In this document: positions 1 through 7,408 of the stretch, in pieces
Layout of the letters: each line of letters opens with the position of its first letter
Position numbering within the stretch: position 1 is the stretch's first letter
DNA from: an uncultured Ignavibacteriales bacterium
Lineage (GTDB): Bacteria; Bacteroidota; Ignavibacteria; Ignavibacteriales; Ignavibacteriaceae
Reading direction: 5' to 3'
NCBI GenBank assembly: GCA_903915485.1
Contig: CAIWTC010000499.1
Location: 1 to 8,227 of the forward strand
DNA: 8,227 bases
Made by a program: the position numbers and the translations under genes
The notes under the pieces: model-generated
What the model was told of the DNA's origin: nothing
Databases searched by the model: none
Seen by the model: the letters and a program-made list of their open reading frames with translations, nothing else

Positions 1-309
1 AGAGTCAGCCCTAAGAAAAGTTGGGAAGGCGCAATCTTTGGTTTTGTGTTTTCTATTATTAGCGTAGTCCTTGCTAAATATTTCTTTTTAAGTTTTTTAT
101 CTTGGCTAAATGCAATAATGCTTGGATTGATAATAGGGATATTTGGTCAAGTTGGTGATTTGGCTGAGTCTTGGTTGAAGCGGGATGCAGGGGTTAAAGA
201 CTCATCCAATATTATCCCCGGTCATGGAGGAATATTTGATAGGTTTGACTCTTTAATTGCGGTTGCTCCGATGGTTTATGGGTATCTTTATTTTTTCATT
301 AAGAACTAA
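1..309 (+). CDS. cdsA: Phosphatidate cytidylyltransferase (CDP-diglyceride synthase), C-terminal part
   Basis: The gene enters from the left edge, so its start is outside the window; 102 codons and the TAA stop are visible. CdsA is an inner-membrane enzyme that makes CDP-diacylglycerol from phosphatidate and CTP, the branch point for bacterial phospholipids. The fragment opens with the family stretch SPKKSWEG (residues 3-10). Hydrophobic segments follow at about 11-30 and 34-50. The CdsA family signature then spans residues 57-83: S-W-L-K-R, then K-D, then P-G-H-G-G-I-F-D-R-F-D, with its conserved acidic and histidine residues intact. A last hydrophobic segment (about 84-99) ends the protein. 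The stop lies 5 bases before rimO, so the two are probably cotranscribed. Assignment is firm; only the N-terminal membrane part is missing. Confidence 0.95.
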   Translation, partial: RVSPKKSWEGAIFGFVFSIISVVLAKYFFLSFLSWLNAIMLGLIIGIFGQVGDLAESWLKRDAGVKDSSNIIPGHGGIFDRFDSLIAVAPMVYGYLYFFIKN

Positions 310-314
310 CAGCG

Positions 315-1607
315 ATGAAAAAAGAAGTAGTTAAAGTAGTAACCCTAGGGTGCTCAAAGAATACTGTAGATTCCGAGAGACTGATTCGGCAGATTAAAGC
401 CAACAGAATACGCCTTTCTGATAAGGACGAGGAAGTTGATACAATAATTATCAACACCTGCGGGTTTATTGAGGCCGCAAAGGAAGAATCGATAAATGCA
501 ATTCTTGAAGCAGTTAAATTAAAAAATGATGGTGTCATAAAAAAGGTTGTTGTTGCAGGATGTCTTTCGGGCCGATATGCTAATGATTTGAAAAATGAAA
601 TATCAGATGTCGATAATTATTTTGGTGTTGAGGAATATGAAGGAATTATCAAAAGTATTGGCGGAAAAATATTTTATGATTTACTCGGCGAAAGGTCAAC
701 TACAACTCCTCCGCATTATGCTTATCTAAAAATATCTGAAGGATGTGATAATCCTTGCTCCTTTTGCGCAATCCCTTTGATTCGTGGTCATCACCGTTCT
801 ATTCCTATGGAACAATTACTTCACGAGGCAGAAAAGTTAGCTGAAACAGCCACAAAAGAATTGATTATAATTGGTCAAGACACAACCGACTACGGAATTG
901 ATTTATATGGGAAACGAAATGCTTCAGAACTCCTAGATAAATTAAGTTGTATAAAAAATCTCGATTGGATACGATTGATGTATGCTTATCCATCACATTT
1001 CCCAGATGATTTGATTGATATGATTGCTGCTAATCCTAAAATTGTGAAATACATAGATATGCCACTTCAACATATCGCTGATGATTGCTTGAAATCAATG
1101 AGAAGAGGGATAACAAAAAGACGAACGATAGAACTCATTGAAAAACTTAGAAATAAAATCCCCAATCTTGTACTTCGTACCACGCTTATAGTTGGTTATC
1201 CTTCAGAGACAGAAGCACATTTTGAGGAACTTTGTCAGTTTGTTAAAGAATACGAATTTGAACGACTTGGGGTATTCACATTCTCCGCTGAAGAAAATAC
1301 TCCCAGTTTTATCTTAGGTGACCCAATTCCTGAAAAAGTGAAAAATGAACGCAAGAATATATTAATGGATATTCAGCAGGAAATATCTTCCAGGAAGAAT
1401 CAAGAACTTATAGGAACAACTACTGATGTAATTATTGATTCAATTGAAGGGGAACATTATGTCGGCAGATCTTATCGTGATGCACCGGAAGTAGATGGCG
1501 AAGTCTTAATCCCTATTTCGACTAGTAAAGCCAAAATTGGAAAGTCCTATAAGACGATAATAACTGATGCTAATGAGTACGACCTCTATGGAGATATTGT
1601 GAAATGA
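315..1607 (+). CDS. rimO: Ribosomal protein S12 methylthiotransferase RimO (radical SAM)
   Basis: This 430-residue protein has the usual RimO length and the three-domain methylthiotransferase layout. The N-terminal domain carries the three cysteines of the auxiliary iron-sulfur cluster: C13 in LGCSKN, C49 in NTCGFI and C83 in AGCLSGR. The radical-SAM core has the CxxxCxxC cluster motif at C144, C148 and C151 (SEGCDNPCSFCAIP). The IGQDTTDYGIDLYG stretch and RGITKR are typical of RimO rather than MiaB. The last 65 or so residues fit a TRAM domain. RimO is known to add a methylthio group to a conserved aspartate of ribosomal protein S12. The ATG at 315 is chosen because the protein starts directly with the family N-terminus; no strong Shine-Dalgarno precedes it, so coupling to cdsA is plausible. 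Its stop overlaps the next start in an ATGA. Confidence 0.96.
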   Translation: MKKEVVKVVTLGCSKNTVDSERLIRQIKANRIRLSDKDEEVDTIIINTCGFIEAAKEESINAILEAVKLKNDGVIKKVVVAGCLSGRYANDLKNEISDVDNYFGVEEYEGIIKSIGGKIFYDLLGERSTTTPPHYAYLKISEGCDNPCSFCAIPLIRGHHRSIPMEQLLHEAEKLAETATKELIIIGQDTTDYGIDLYGKRNASELLDKLSCIKNLDWIRLMYAYPSHFPDDLIDMIAANPKIVKYIDMPLQHIADDCLKSMRRGITKRRTIELIEKLRNKIPNLVLRTTLIVGYPSETEAHFEELCQFVKEYEFERLGVFTFSAEENTPSFILGDPIPEKVKNERKNILMDIQQEISSRKNQELIGTTTDVIIDSIEGEHYVGRSYRDAPEVDGEVLIPISTSKAKIGKSYKTIITDANEYDLYGDIVK

Positions 1608-2875
1608 AACTCAAATTATTAACAATAATATTATTAATAATTTCATTTAGCATATACAGCCAAATTTCAGACCAACGGGCTAAGTCTGAACTGATGTCCT
1701 CACCTTCTTTTTATACCGATATTGTAAATTATGCGGATAAGGATTTAAACAAAACCCGTGTAGATATATTTATAAAGGTTCCTCTTAACAAAATACAGTT
1801 TGTAAAAGAAGGGGAAACTTTTCATGGCGGATATATTGCAACTGTATCTTTCTACGATGAATCAAAATCCACTCTTCTGCAAGAAGCAATCTGGTCAGAA
1901 AAAGTAGAGATTAAAAATTATGATGAAAGTCTTTCCAGTTCAAATTACAATCTTTCGATAAAGTCTTTTAGCGCAAAAGCGGGAAACTATCTTATTAACA
2001 TTACAATAGAAGATAAGGACTCGAAGAAACAGTATTCAATTGAGAAATTGTTCATCGTAAAAAATATTGACACCCGATTAGGCATAAGTGATTTAGTGCT
2101 GCTCTCAAAATCGGAGAATGCTGCGGATAAAATGATACCGCTCGTTACAGGAATTATCTCCTCGAAAAGTACTGTTCTTAGAACTTATTGCGAACTCTAT
2201 TCAGACACAACAAGAGATATAAAACTAAATATTAAGATAGTAGAAAAAAACGGGAATGTTATTTCTGACAATAAAGTTAAGAGAAATGTTGTCAATGGTT
2301 CTAACAGAGTTACTTTTTTAATTGACAGTCTTAATTTAGCCACAGGCGCATACTTACTCACAGTATCGATTCTTGATGAGAGTAGTGGTGCACGCTGTGT
2401 TGCAAAAAAGGATTTTATAACTCGCTCTCCCGGATTGCCTAATGCCGTTAAGGATATTGAGAAAGCAATTGAACAGATGGTCTACATCGCCACGCCGAGT
2501 GAAATGGATTCACTTCGTGATGAAAAATCTGCGGAAAAGAGAGTTGAAAAGTTTAAGGAGTTTTGGAAGAAAAAAGATCCTAGCCTCGCTACTGAAGAAA
2601 ATGAGGTTATGAATGAGTACTTTCGCAGGGTTGAATTTGCTAATAAGAATTTTTCGCATTATTTAGAAGGTTGGAAAACTGATATGGGGATGGTGCTTAT
2701 TATTTTGGGAGAACCAAGCAATGTTGAAAGACATCCTTTTGAAATTGACTCAAAGCCGTATGAAGTATGGGAATATTATGACCTTAATAAAAAGTTAGTT
2801 TTTATTGATAATACCGGATTTGGCGATTATAGATTACTTACACCTTTAACTGGAGATATGACAAGATTTCGATGA
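1604..2875 (+). CDS. Exported GWxTD-domain protein of unknown function
   Basis: This 423-residue protein begins with a clear secretion signal: K2/K4, a hydrophobic core at about 5-16, and probable cleavage near S19 in IYSQ. The middle (about 50-270) looks like two beta-rich, Ig-like segments with alternating hydrophobic strands. The C-terminal part has an acidic and basic helical stretch (about 285-350) followed by the name-giving GWKTD motif at 356-360. After it come ILGEP (367-371) and VWEYY (388-392), which characterise the GWxTD domain. That domain is known mainly from Bacteroidota, Ignavibacteria and relatives, and I know of no established function. The protein is probably periplasmic or surface-associated. 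It overlaps rimO and the kinase gene by 4 bases each (ATGA), so it is translated as part of the operon. A GGAG at 1590-1593 is a possible ribosome binding site. Confidence 0.85.
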   Translation: MKLKLLTIILLIISFSIYSQISDQRAKSELMSSPSFYTDIVNYADKDLNKTRVDIFIKVPLNKIQFVKEGETFHGGYIATVSFYDESKSTLLQEAIWSEKVEIKNYDESLSSSNYNLSIKSFSAKAGNYLINITIEDKDSKKQYSIEKLFIVKNIDTRLGISDLVLLSKSENAADKMIPLVTGIISSKSTVLRTYCELYSDTTRDIKLNIKIVEKNGNVISDNKVKRNVVNGSNRVTFLIDSLNLATGAYLLTVSILDESSGARCVAKKDFITRSPGLPNAVKDIEKAIEQMVYIATPSEMDSLRDEKSAEKRVEKFKEFWKKKDPSLATEENEVMNEYFRRVEFANKNFSHYLEGWKTDMGMVLIILGEPSNVERHPFEIDSKPYEVWEYYDLNKKLVFIDNTGFGDYRLLTPLTGDMTRFR

Positions 2876-3843
2876 TACTAATATTAACAATTAATCCGCT
2901 TTTAGAATTAAGATATACACTTGGTAAATTTAATTTCAATGAGAACAATAGAAATGCAGCCTCTGAGAATGTTGTTGGTGGAAAAGGAATAAATGTCAGC
3001 AGACAGTTAAAACACTTAGGTGTTCGGAGCCTTAATTACACTTTTGTAGGTCAATCATTCGGTAGAAAAGTAAAAGAGCTATTGGACGCTGAAGGTTTAG
3101 AATATCTAGGAGTTAAGACGCAGCAGGATAATAGAACTGCTTCAATTATAATTGAAGAAAATACTAGACAGGTATCAACTGTTTTTTCTGGCAATCAGCT
3201 AATTTCTCCTAAAGAAGTAGAACAATTTACAGAGCGTTTAGACAGAATGATTGGTAATTGTGAAATACTAGTATGCTCCGGAAGTTCGCCTTGTAAAGAA
3301 ACTGATGGGATATTCCCTTATGCTCTTTCACTTGCAGATAAATATGATAAGATTTCAATTCTTGATTCCTATGGTGCTCATATGGAGGAATCTATTGCTA
3401 ATAAGCCGACAATAATTCATAATAATATTTCCGAGAGTGAACTTTTATCTGGTTCGAGCCTTTCCGGCGAAAATGAAGTTATTAAATATTTAGAATCACT
3501 CTATCATAAAGGTGTAAAGCAGGTATTTCTTACGAATGGAGATAAACCTATTTATGCTTCTGCTTTTGATTTTGTATACAAAGTAACGCCTCCGAATATT
3601 AGTCAATATGACCCAACTGGAAGCGGAGACGCATTTACAGCAGGGATCGCATACTCGCATTACAACGATTTAACATTTGAGCAGATGCTTAAATTGTCCA
3701 CTGCATTGGGCGTTTCTAACGCCGAAACATCCGCAGTGTGCAAAGTTGAATTAAATACTGCTACAAATCTTTCCGGTAATATCTTCATTGAACCTTTAGG
3801 AAAAAAAATGAAGTTGATTGATGTTACTCCTACGATATACTAG
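2872..3843 (+). CDS. PfkB-family sugar (phosphate) kinase, 1-phosphofructokinase-like, divergent
   Basis: This 323-residue protein belongs to the PfkB carbohydrate kinase family and resembles the FruK/LacC (1-phosphofructokinase / tagatose-6-phosphate kinase) branch. Visible motifs are the first PfkB signature with GGKGIN at 36-41 and the second, DPTGSGDAF at 247-255, with catalytic base D253 and the anion hole GSG. TNGD at 221-224 lies in the nucleotide-binding half. Two substrate-side motifs depart from the branch: the N-terminal TxNPAxD reads TINPLLE (E12 in place of Asp), and the usual KPNxxE reads HNNISE (183-188), keeping only N185 and E188. The donor site looks intact, so it is probably an active kinase, but the substrate should not be assumed to be fructose-1-phosphate. 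No fructose PTS or aldolase gene is nearby; the neighbours are envelope genes. Its 3' end overlaps the Omp85 gene. Confidence 0.85.
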   Translation: MILILTINPLLELRYTLGKFNFNENNRNAASENVVGGKGINVSRQLKHLGVRSLNYTFVGQSFGRKVKELLDAEGLEYLGVKTQQDNRTASIIIEENTRQVSTVFSGNQLISPKEVEQFTERLDRMIGNCEILVCSGSSPCKETDGIFPYALSLADKYDKISILDSYGAHMEESIANKPTIIHNNISESELLSGSSLSGENEVIKYLESLYHKGVKQVFLTNGDKPIYASAFDFVYKVTPPNISQYDPTGSGDAFTAGIAYSHYNDLTFEQMLKLSTALGVSNAETSAVCKVELNTATNLSGNIFIEPLGKKMKLIDVTPTIY

Positions 3844-5557
3844 TCTTTTATTCTGCATTATTATCTTTAATGTTTTACCGCAATCTCGCTATAATTATGA
3901 AATTAGCGGAAATAATGTTTTTGAAAAAACGGTCATTGAAAAATATTTAAGTACTTTCCCGCCTCAAGAAACTAATTCCTTAGCAGACTCAATCAACATA
4001 CGGTTGAGATTACTTTATCAAAATAATGGATATTTTAATTCAAATATCTCGATAAGAATAGACTCGATTAGTAATCCAAAAATAGTGTCGTTGAGTATTT
4101 CCGAACATAACCCAACTAAGGTTTCGGATATAATACTAAATTTCAGCGATACATTGTCAAATAGTGCAGTTATCTCACTAATTGGTGAGCTTTACAATAC
4201 TGTTTATTCATCGGCAAACTTAAATGACGGTATAAAGAGATGCTTAAATTATTGCCAGGATAATGGGTATCCATTTTGCGAGATAAAATTGTTGGGGATT
4301 TGTGTGAATTCAGGGAATGACAGTTTAACCATTAATATGAAAATTGACAAAAAATCATTTGTTAAAATTACAGGAATTGAAACTACAGAAAAAATATCAA
4401 CAAATAAAGATGTGTTGATGAGGGAATTGGGATTCCTGGGTACAAGAGTTTATAATCAAAAGTGGGTGAGCTCAATTCCGATTAAATTGATGAAACTTAA
4501 ATTGTTTGAAAATGTAGGAGAGCCTGTTTACTATCCTTTATCCAGAACAGAAGGCATTATCAAGTTGCCAATAAAGGAAAGAAATAATAACACTTTTGAT
4601 GGTATCATCGGTTATGTCCCCAGCAGCAATAAAACTGAACCAAGTTATATAAGTGGGTTTATTGATATAGCATTCCAAAATTTGTTAGGGACTGCAAGAG
4701 CCGCAAAATTTCATTGGCAAAAACTGAATAAAAATTCTTCGGTGCTGGAGTTTTCATATACTGAACCTTGGATATTCTCATATCCGGTAAGTGGTACTGT
4801 ATCCGTATTCCAAAATAAGCAGGATTCAACTTTTATTTCCTACGGAGGTTCGTTGAGTTTTGAATACTTATTTTCTGATGGGTTGTATTTTTCAATTAAT
4901 GGTGGAATGTCTTCAGTGGTTCCGTCCTTATTAAATGCTGTGTCAAACTTAGTCCCAAATTCATCAAAAGTTACCGGGGGGGTGGGTCTGAAGTATGATA
5001 ATAGAGACGATCCTTTTGCCCCAACGGCCGGGTATATCAGCAATAATCAAATATTGTATGATTCTAAAACGGTATCATCAAGCCCAGGTGGTCTTAGCAA
5101 TTCAAAAACTACAATCAAGCAGCAAAAAGTGTTACTTGATTTTAACATATACAAAAGTGTAGTGGCAAATGCAGTTATTTATCTTGGTTTAAGTGCAAAA
5201 TATCTAAGCGGGGAGTCGAAGGATATTTCGGATGTGTTTAGAATTGGCGGAGCAAAATCACTTAGGGGATATATTGAAAATCAGTTTTATACTGATAAGG
5301 CAATACTTTCCAAATTAGAGTTTCGCGGAATATTTGAGAAAAGGTCACACGCCTTTTTGTTTGTGGATGGCGGATTGCTTAACAAGTGGAACTCGGCGTT
5401 TAGTAATGAATCTTCACCAACATATTTTAGAGCAGGGTATGGTTTAGGATTGAGTTTTTCCACCAACCTTGGTAATTTAAGTGTCAGTTTTGCACTTGGC
5501 AAGGGAGACGATTTTTCTACAGGTAAGATTCATTTTGGAATTCAAAACGAGTTTTGA
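3821..5557 (+). CDS. Omp85-family outer membrane protein (BamA/TamA-like)
   Basis: The preferred start is the ATG at 3821, giving 578 residues; an in-frame TTG at 3818 would add one. A hydrophobic signal sequence occupies about residues 1-20. The periplasmic part (about 22-255) holds POTRA-like modules, including the YQNNGYFNSNISI and CQDNGYPFCEI helix-strand turns typical of POTRA repeats. The barrel follows, with NLLGTARAAKF near 288-298 and DNRDDPFAPTAGY near 393-405. LRGY at 481-484 is the conserved lid-loop motif. FLFVDGG and GYGLGL come next, and the chain ends in an aromatic residue (NEF). Omp85 proteins insert or translocate outer membrane proteins. The length matches TamA (about 577) better than BamA (about 800), but no TamB-like partner is in the window. 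The gene overlaps the kinase gene by about 23 bases and ends the operon. A weak 6-bp hairpin lies over the stop, with no T-run. Confidence 0.88.
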   Translation: MLLLRYTSLLFCIIIFNVLPQSRYNYEISGNNVFEKTVIEKYLSTFPPQETNSLADSINIRLRLLYQNNGYFNSNISIRIDSISNPKIVSLSISEHNPTKVSDIILNFSDTLSNSAVISLIGELYNTVYSSANLNDGIKRCLNYCQDNGYPFCEIKLLGICVNSGNDSLTINMKIDKKSFVKITGIETTEKISTNKDVLMRELGFLGTRVYNQKWVSSIPIKLMKLKLFENVGEPVYYPLSRTEGIIKLPIKERNNNTFDGIIGYVPSSNKTEPSYISGFIDIAFQNLLGTARAAKFHWQKLNKNSSVLEFSYTEPWIFSYPVSGTVSVFQNKQDSTFISYGGSLSFEYLFSDGLYFSINGGMSSVVPSLLNAVSNLVPNSSKVTGGVGLKYDNRDDPFAPTAGYISNNQILYDSKTVSSSPGGLSNSKTTIKQQKVLLDFNIYKSVVANAVIYLGLSAKYLSGESKDISDVFRIGGAKSLRGYIENQFYTDKAILSKLEFRGIFEKRSHAFLFVDGGLLNKWNSAFSNESSPTYFRAGYGLGLSFSTNLGNLSVSFALGKGDDFSTGKIHFGIQNEF

Positions 5558-5661
5558 TTGTTTACACTATATGATTGTGGTTTTGAATTAGGATACTTAA
5601 AACAGCAGGTGCTTAGTTAAAATCAAAAGTCACTGATACTTACTTATTAATTTTAGCAATT

Positions 5662-6312
5662 ATGAAACTGATAATATTATTTCTATTAATTGATGTCTTG
5701 ATAATCGGGTGTAACCCTCGAAGTGACAAGAATCAAACAAAAATATTTTTGAAAGAACAAACTATGACAAATACCAGTTTAGACACTATTGTCCTCGGGG
5801 GCGGATGTTTTTGGTGTGTTGAAGCCATTTATGATAGAGTTAAAGGGGTTGAAAAGGTTATATCAGGGTATTCAGGAGGGGATGTAGAAAACCCGACCTA
5901 TAATCAGGTATGCTCGGGGAATACGGGACATGCGGAAGTGTGTCAAATAATTTATGATTCATCTATTGTTAGCGTGGATGAGTTGCTGAAAATATTTTTC
6001 AGCATCCACGACCCTACGACATTAAACAGGCAAGGTGCAGATGAAGGAACCCAATATAGGTCGGTAATATTTTATCTGAACGAATCCCAAAAAGAAAAGG
6101 CTGAATTCTATAAGCATAAATTAGACAATGCTGGAATTTATTCCTCAAAGATAGTTACTGAGATAAGTAAATTTGGAAAGTTCTATTCGGCAGAAGAATA
6201 TCATCAGGACTATTATGAAAACAATTCAAACCAAGGATATTGCAAGTTTGTAATTCAACCGAAGGTTGAAAAGTTCGAAAAAATATTCGCAGAGCAAATT
6301 AAATCTAAATAG
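5662..6312 (+). CDS. msrA: Peptide methionine-S-sulfoxide reductase MsrA with lipoprotein-type leader
   Basis: This 216-residue protein is a complete MsrA domain (about 40-212) behind an N-terminal export leader. MsrA reduces the S-epimer of methionine sulfoxide in proteins. The catalytic motif GGGCFWC gives nucleophile C49, with C52 next to it. Further family motifs are YSGG (70-73), GHAEV (89-93), FFSIHDPT and EEYHQDYY near the C-terminus. C194 in NQGYCKF is the only cysteine near the C-terminus, and the two-cysteine glycine-rich tail of E. coli MsrA is absent. Residues 1-17 (MKLIILFLLIDVLIIGC) look like a lipoprotein signal with lipobox I-I-G-C17. The protein would then be a periplasm-facing lipoprotein rather than the common cytosolic form. 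An internal ATG at 5764 (residue 35) would give a cytosolic MsrA starting MTNTSLDTIV. I keep the upstream start because the leader is well formed. No MsrB domain is present. Confidence 0.92.
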   Translation: MKLIILFLLIDVLIIGCNPRSDKNQTKIFLKEQTMTNTSLDTIVLGGGCFWCVEAIYDRVKGVEKVISGYSGGDVENPTYNQVCSGNTGHAEVCQIIYDSSIVSVDELLKIFFSIHDPTTLNRQGADEGTQYRSVIFYLNESQKEKAEFYKHKLDNAGIYSSKIVTEISKFGKFYSAEEYHQDYYENNSNQGYCKFVIQPKVEKFEKIFAEQIKSK

Positions 6313-6348
6313 GTATTTATTTTTTCTTTTCTAATTAGAAGAAAAAAG

Positions 6349-6379
6349 ATTAATTTAGTATTTTATAGTCTAAATTAAT
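6349..6379. repeat. 10-bp perfect inverted repeat upstream of the PorQ-like gene
   Basis: The arms ATTAATTTAG (6349-6358) and CTAAATTAAT (6370-6379) are exact reverse complements separated by 11 bases. The repeat lies 18 bases before the next start codon and 36 bases after the msrA stop. A second palindrome, TTCTAATTAGAA (6329-6340), lies just upstream between a T-rich and an A-rich run. Neither has a T-run on its 3' side on the + strand, so they are not textbook intrinsic terminators. They could be an operator or an mRNA stem-loop. The region is so AT-rich that chance cannot be ruled out. Confidence 0.45.
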
Positions 6380-6397
6380 GGAATATAACCGGACAAT

Positions 6398-7324
6398 ATG
6401 CGAATAACACTTATCGCGTTTATTATTTTGAGTATTAATATATACTCGCAAAATACATATGAATTTTTAAGAGTGGATGTAAGTCCACGAACTGCTGCCT
6501 TAGGTGGAAGTTTTGCTGCTGTCAATGATGATGCGGATGCAATATTTTATAATCCTGCTGGATTATCTTACCTTAGTGGGACTCCTGTTTCTTTATCTTT
6601 TACAAAGTACCTAGTAGATATTAACTATGCTAGCTTAGCTGTCTCAAGAGAATTTCAAGATATTGGACGAATCAGTGCCGGCATCAAATATGTCAATTAC
6701 GGAACCTTTACAGGACGGGATGAATATGGGAATCAAACTACGGATTTTGGGGTAGGTGAGTTCGCAGTTAAAACATCTTACAGTAATTTCCTTGATGCAA
6801 ACTTATCCTATGGTGTTTCTGCAGGATTTATTTTTTCAAAAATAGCAGACTATTCCTCGTCGGCTTTCTGCTTTGATGCAGGACTTAATTATGCGATTCC
6901 TTCTGAGAGAATCAATCTTGCTTTAGCATTAGTAAATGTTGGAAGTCAGTTCTCCCCATATATTGAAACGAAAGAAAAACTTCCTTTTGATATCAATGTT
7001 GGGGTTTCAAAAAGATTACAAAATTTACCTTTGAAAATATACTTAGATGTACATAGGTTGAATAATACATCTGAAAGTTTTTCCAAAAGACTTAGTAATT
7101 TTTCTGTGGGTGGAGAGTTTAGTCTCAGCAAAGCACTTAAAGTGCGGCTGGGATATGAAAGTAAAAAGAGAACAGAGTTAAAGATTGGAAACTTTGCAGG
7201 TTTGGCCGGCTTTAACTTAGGGTTCGGATTAACAATTAAAAGCTATTTGCTTAACTATTCATTTAGCAGTATGGGACAAATCGGTGCAATCCATCGCTTT
7301 GGGCTGAATACTAGCTTAGAATAG
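6398..7324 (+). CDS. PorV/PorQ-family outer membrane beta-barrel protein
   Basis: This 308-residue protein starts with a signal peptide (hydrophobic 3-15, likely cleavage near S17 in IYSQ). The family's N-terminal block follows: YEFLRVDVSPRTAALGG (21-37), then DDADAIFYNPAGL (44-56) with its NPAGL turn. The rest is alternating amphipathic strands rich in glycine and aromatics (for example KYVNYGTF, YGVSAGFIFSKI, INLALALVNVGSQF), as expected for a FadL-like barrel. In Bacteroidota, PorV and PorQ belong to the type IX secretion system, whereas many PorV/PorQ-like paralogues have no assigned role. No other secretion gene is in the window, so a secretion role is only a possibility. The ATG at 6398 is chosen for the signal peptide; only a weak GGA (6391-6393) precedes it. 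The gene stands between msrA and the microcompartment genes with spacers on both sides, so it is probably transcribed on its own. Confidence 0.82.
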   Translation: MRITLIAFIILSINIYSQNTYEFLRVDVSPRTAALGGSFAAVNDDADAIFYNPAGLSYLSGTPVSLSFTKYLVDINYASLAVSREFQDIGRISAGIKYVNYGTFTGRDEYGNQTTDFGVGEFAVKTSYSNFLDANLSYGVSAGFIFSKIADYSSSAFCFDAGLNYAIPSERINLALALVNVGSQFSPYIETKEKLPFDINVGVSKRLQNLPLKIYLDVHRLNNTSESFSKRLSNFSVGGEFSLSKALKVRLGYESKKRTELKIGNFAGLAGFNLGFGLTIKSYLLNYSFSSMGQIGAIHRFGLNTSLE

Positions 7325-7408
7325 TTGATTTTTTATAAGTTTTATTTGATTATTTTTGATTGAAAGAGTATTTTAACATTAAACATAATATAATTTACGG
7401 AGAAACAT
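7325..7408 (+). promoter_or_regulatory. Probable promoter and leader region of the first shell gene
   Basis: This 84-base, very AT-rich spacer separates the PorQ-like gene from the first BMC gene. TATTTTTG at 7351-7358 fits the Bacteroidota -7 pattern (TAnnTTTG), though I see no well-spaced -33 partner. A sigma70-like alternative is TTGAAA at 7360-7365 with CATAAT at 7384-7389 (18-base spacer). TATAAT at 7389-7394 also occurs but would leave almost no leader. A promoter somewhere here is likely because function changes at this point; the exact element is uncertain. Confidence 0.3.
7398..7402 (+). promoter_or_regulatory. Shine-Dalgarno (CGGAG) of the first shell gene
   Basis: GGAG at 7399-7402 sits 6 bases before the ATG at 7409. 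This is the only well-spaced Shine-Dalgarno in the window; the other starts have weak or distant purine tracts or rely on overlaps. It fixes the start and suggests strong translation of this shell protein. Confidence 0.7.

Noticed and set aside
299..538. 79-codon minus-strand ORF over the start of rimO
   Set aside because: It overlaps the conserved N-terminal cysteine domain of RimO and has no recognisable motif.
3798..3843. Programmed frameshift at the run of eight A near the end of the kinase gene, fusing it to the Omp85 protein
   Set aside because: The Omp85 frame has a TGA at 3809-3811 just upstream of its start, so slipping into that frame at the A-run would end translation and not make a fusion. 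An ordinary overlapping start at 3821, at the head of a signal sequence, explains the layout.
4840..5502. Two minus-strand ORFs (67 and 71 codons) inside the Omp85 gene
   Set aside because: They run opposite conserved barrel motifs, have no ribosome binding site, and look like composition-driven shadows.
5542..5557. Hairpin TCAAAA/TTTTGA at the Omp85 stop as operon terminator
   Set aside because: Only a 6-bp AT-rich stem over the stop codon with no T-run after it; too weak to call.
6321..6347. Intrinsic terminator for msrA from the T-rich / A-rich pair
   Set aside because: On the + strand the T-run lies before the stem and an A-run after it, the wrong order for a + strand intrinsic terminator; pairing also needs a 2-base bulge.
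6946..7131. 61-codon minus-strand ORF inside the PorQ-like gene
   Set aside because: It is a shadow of a coherent beta-barrel gene, without motif or start context.
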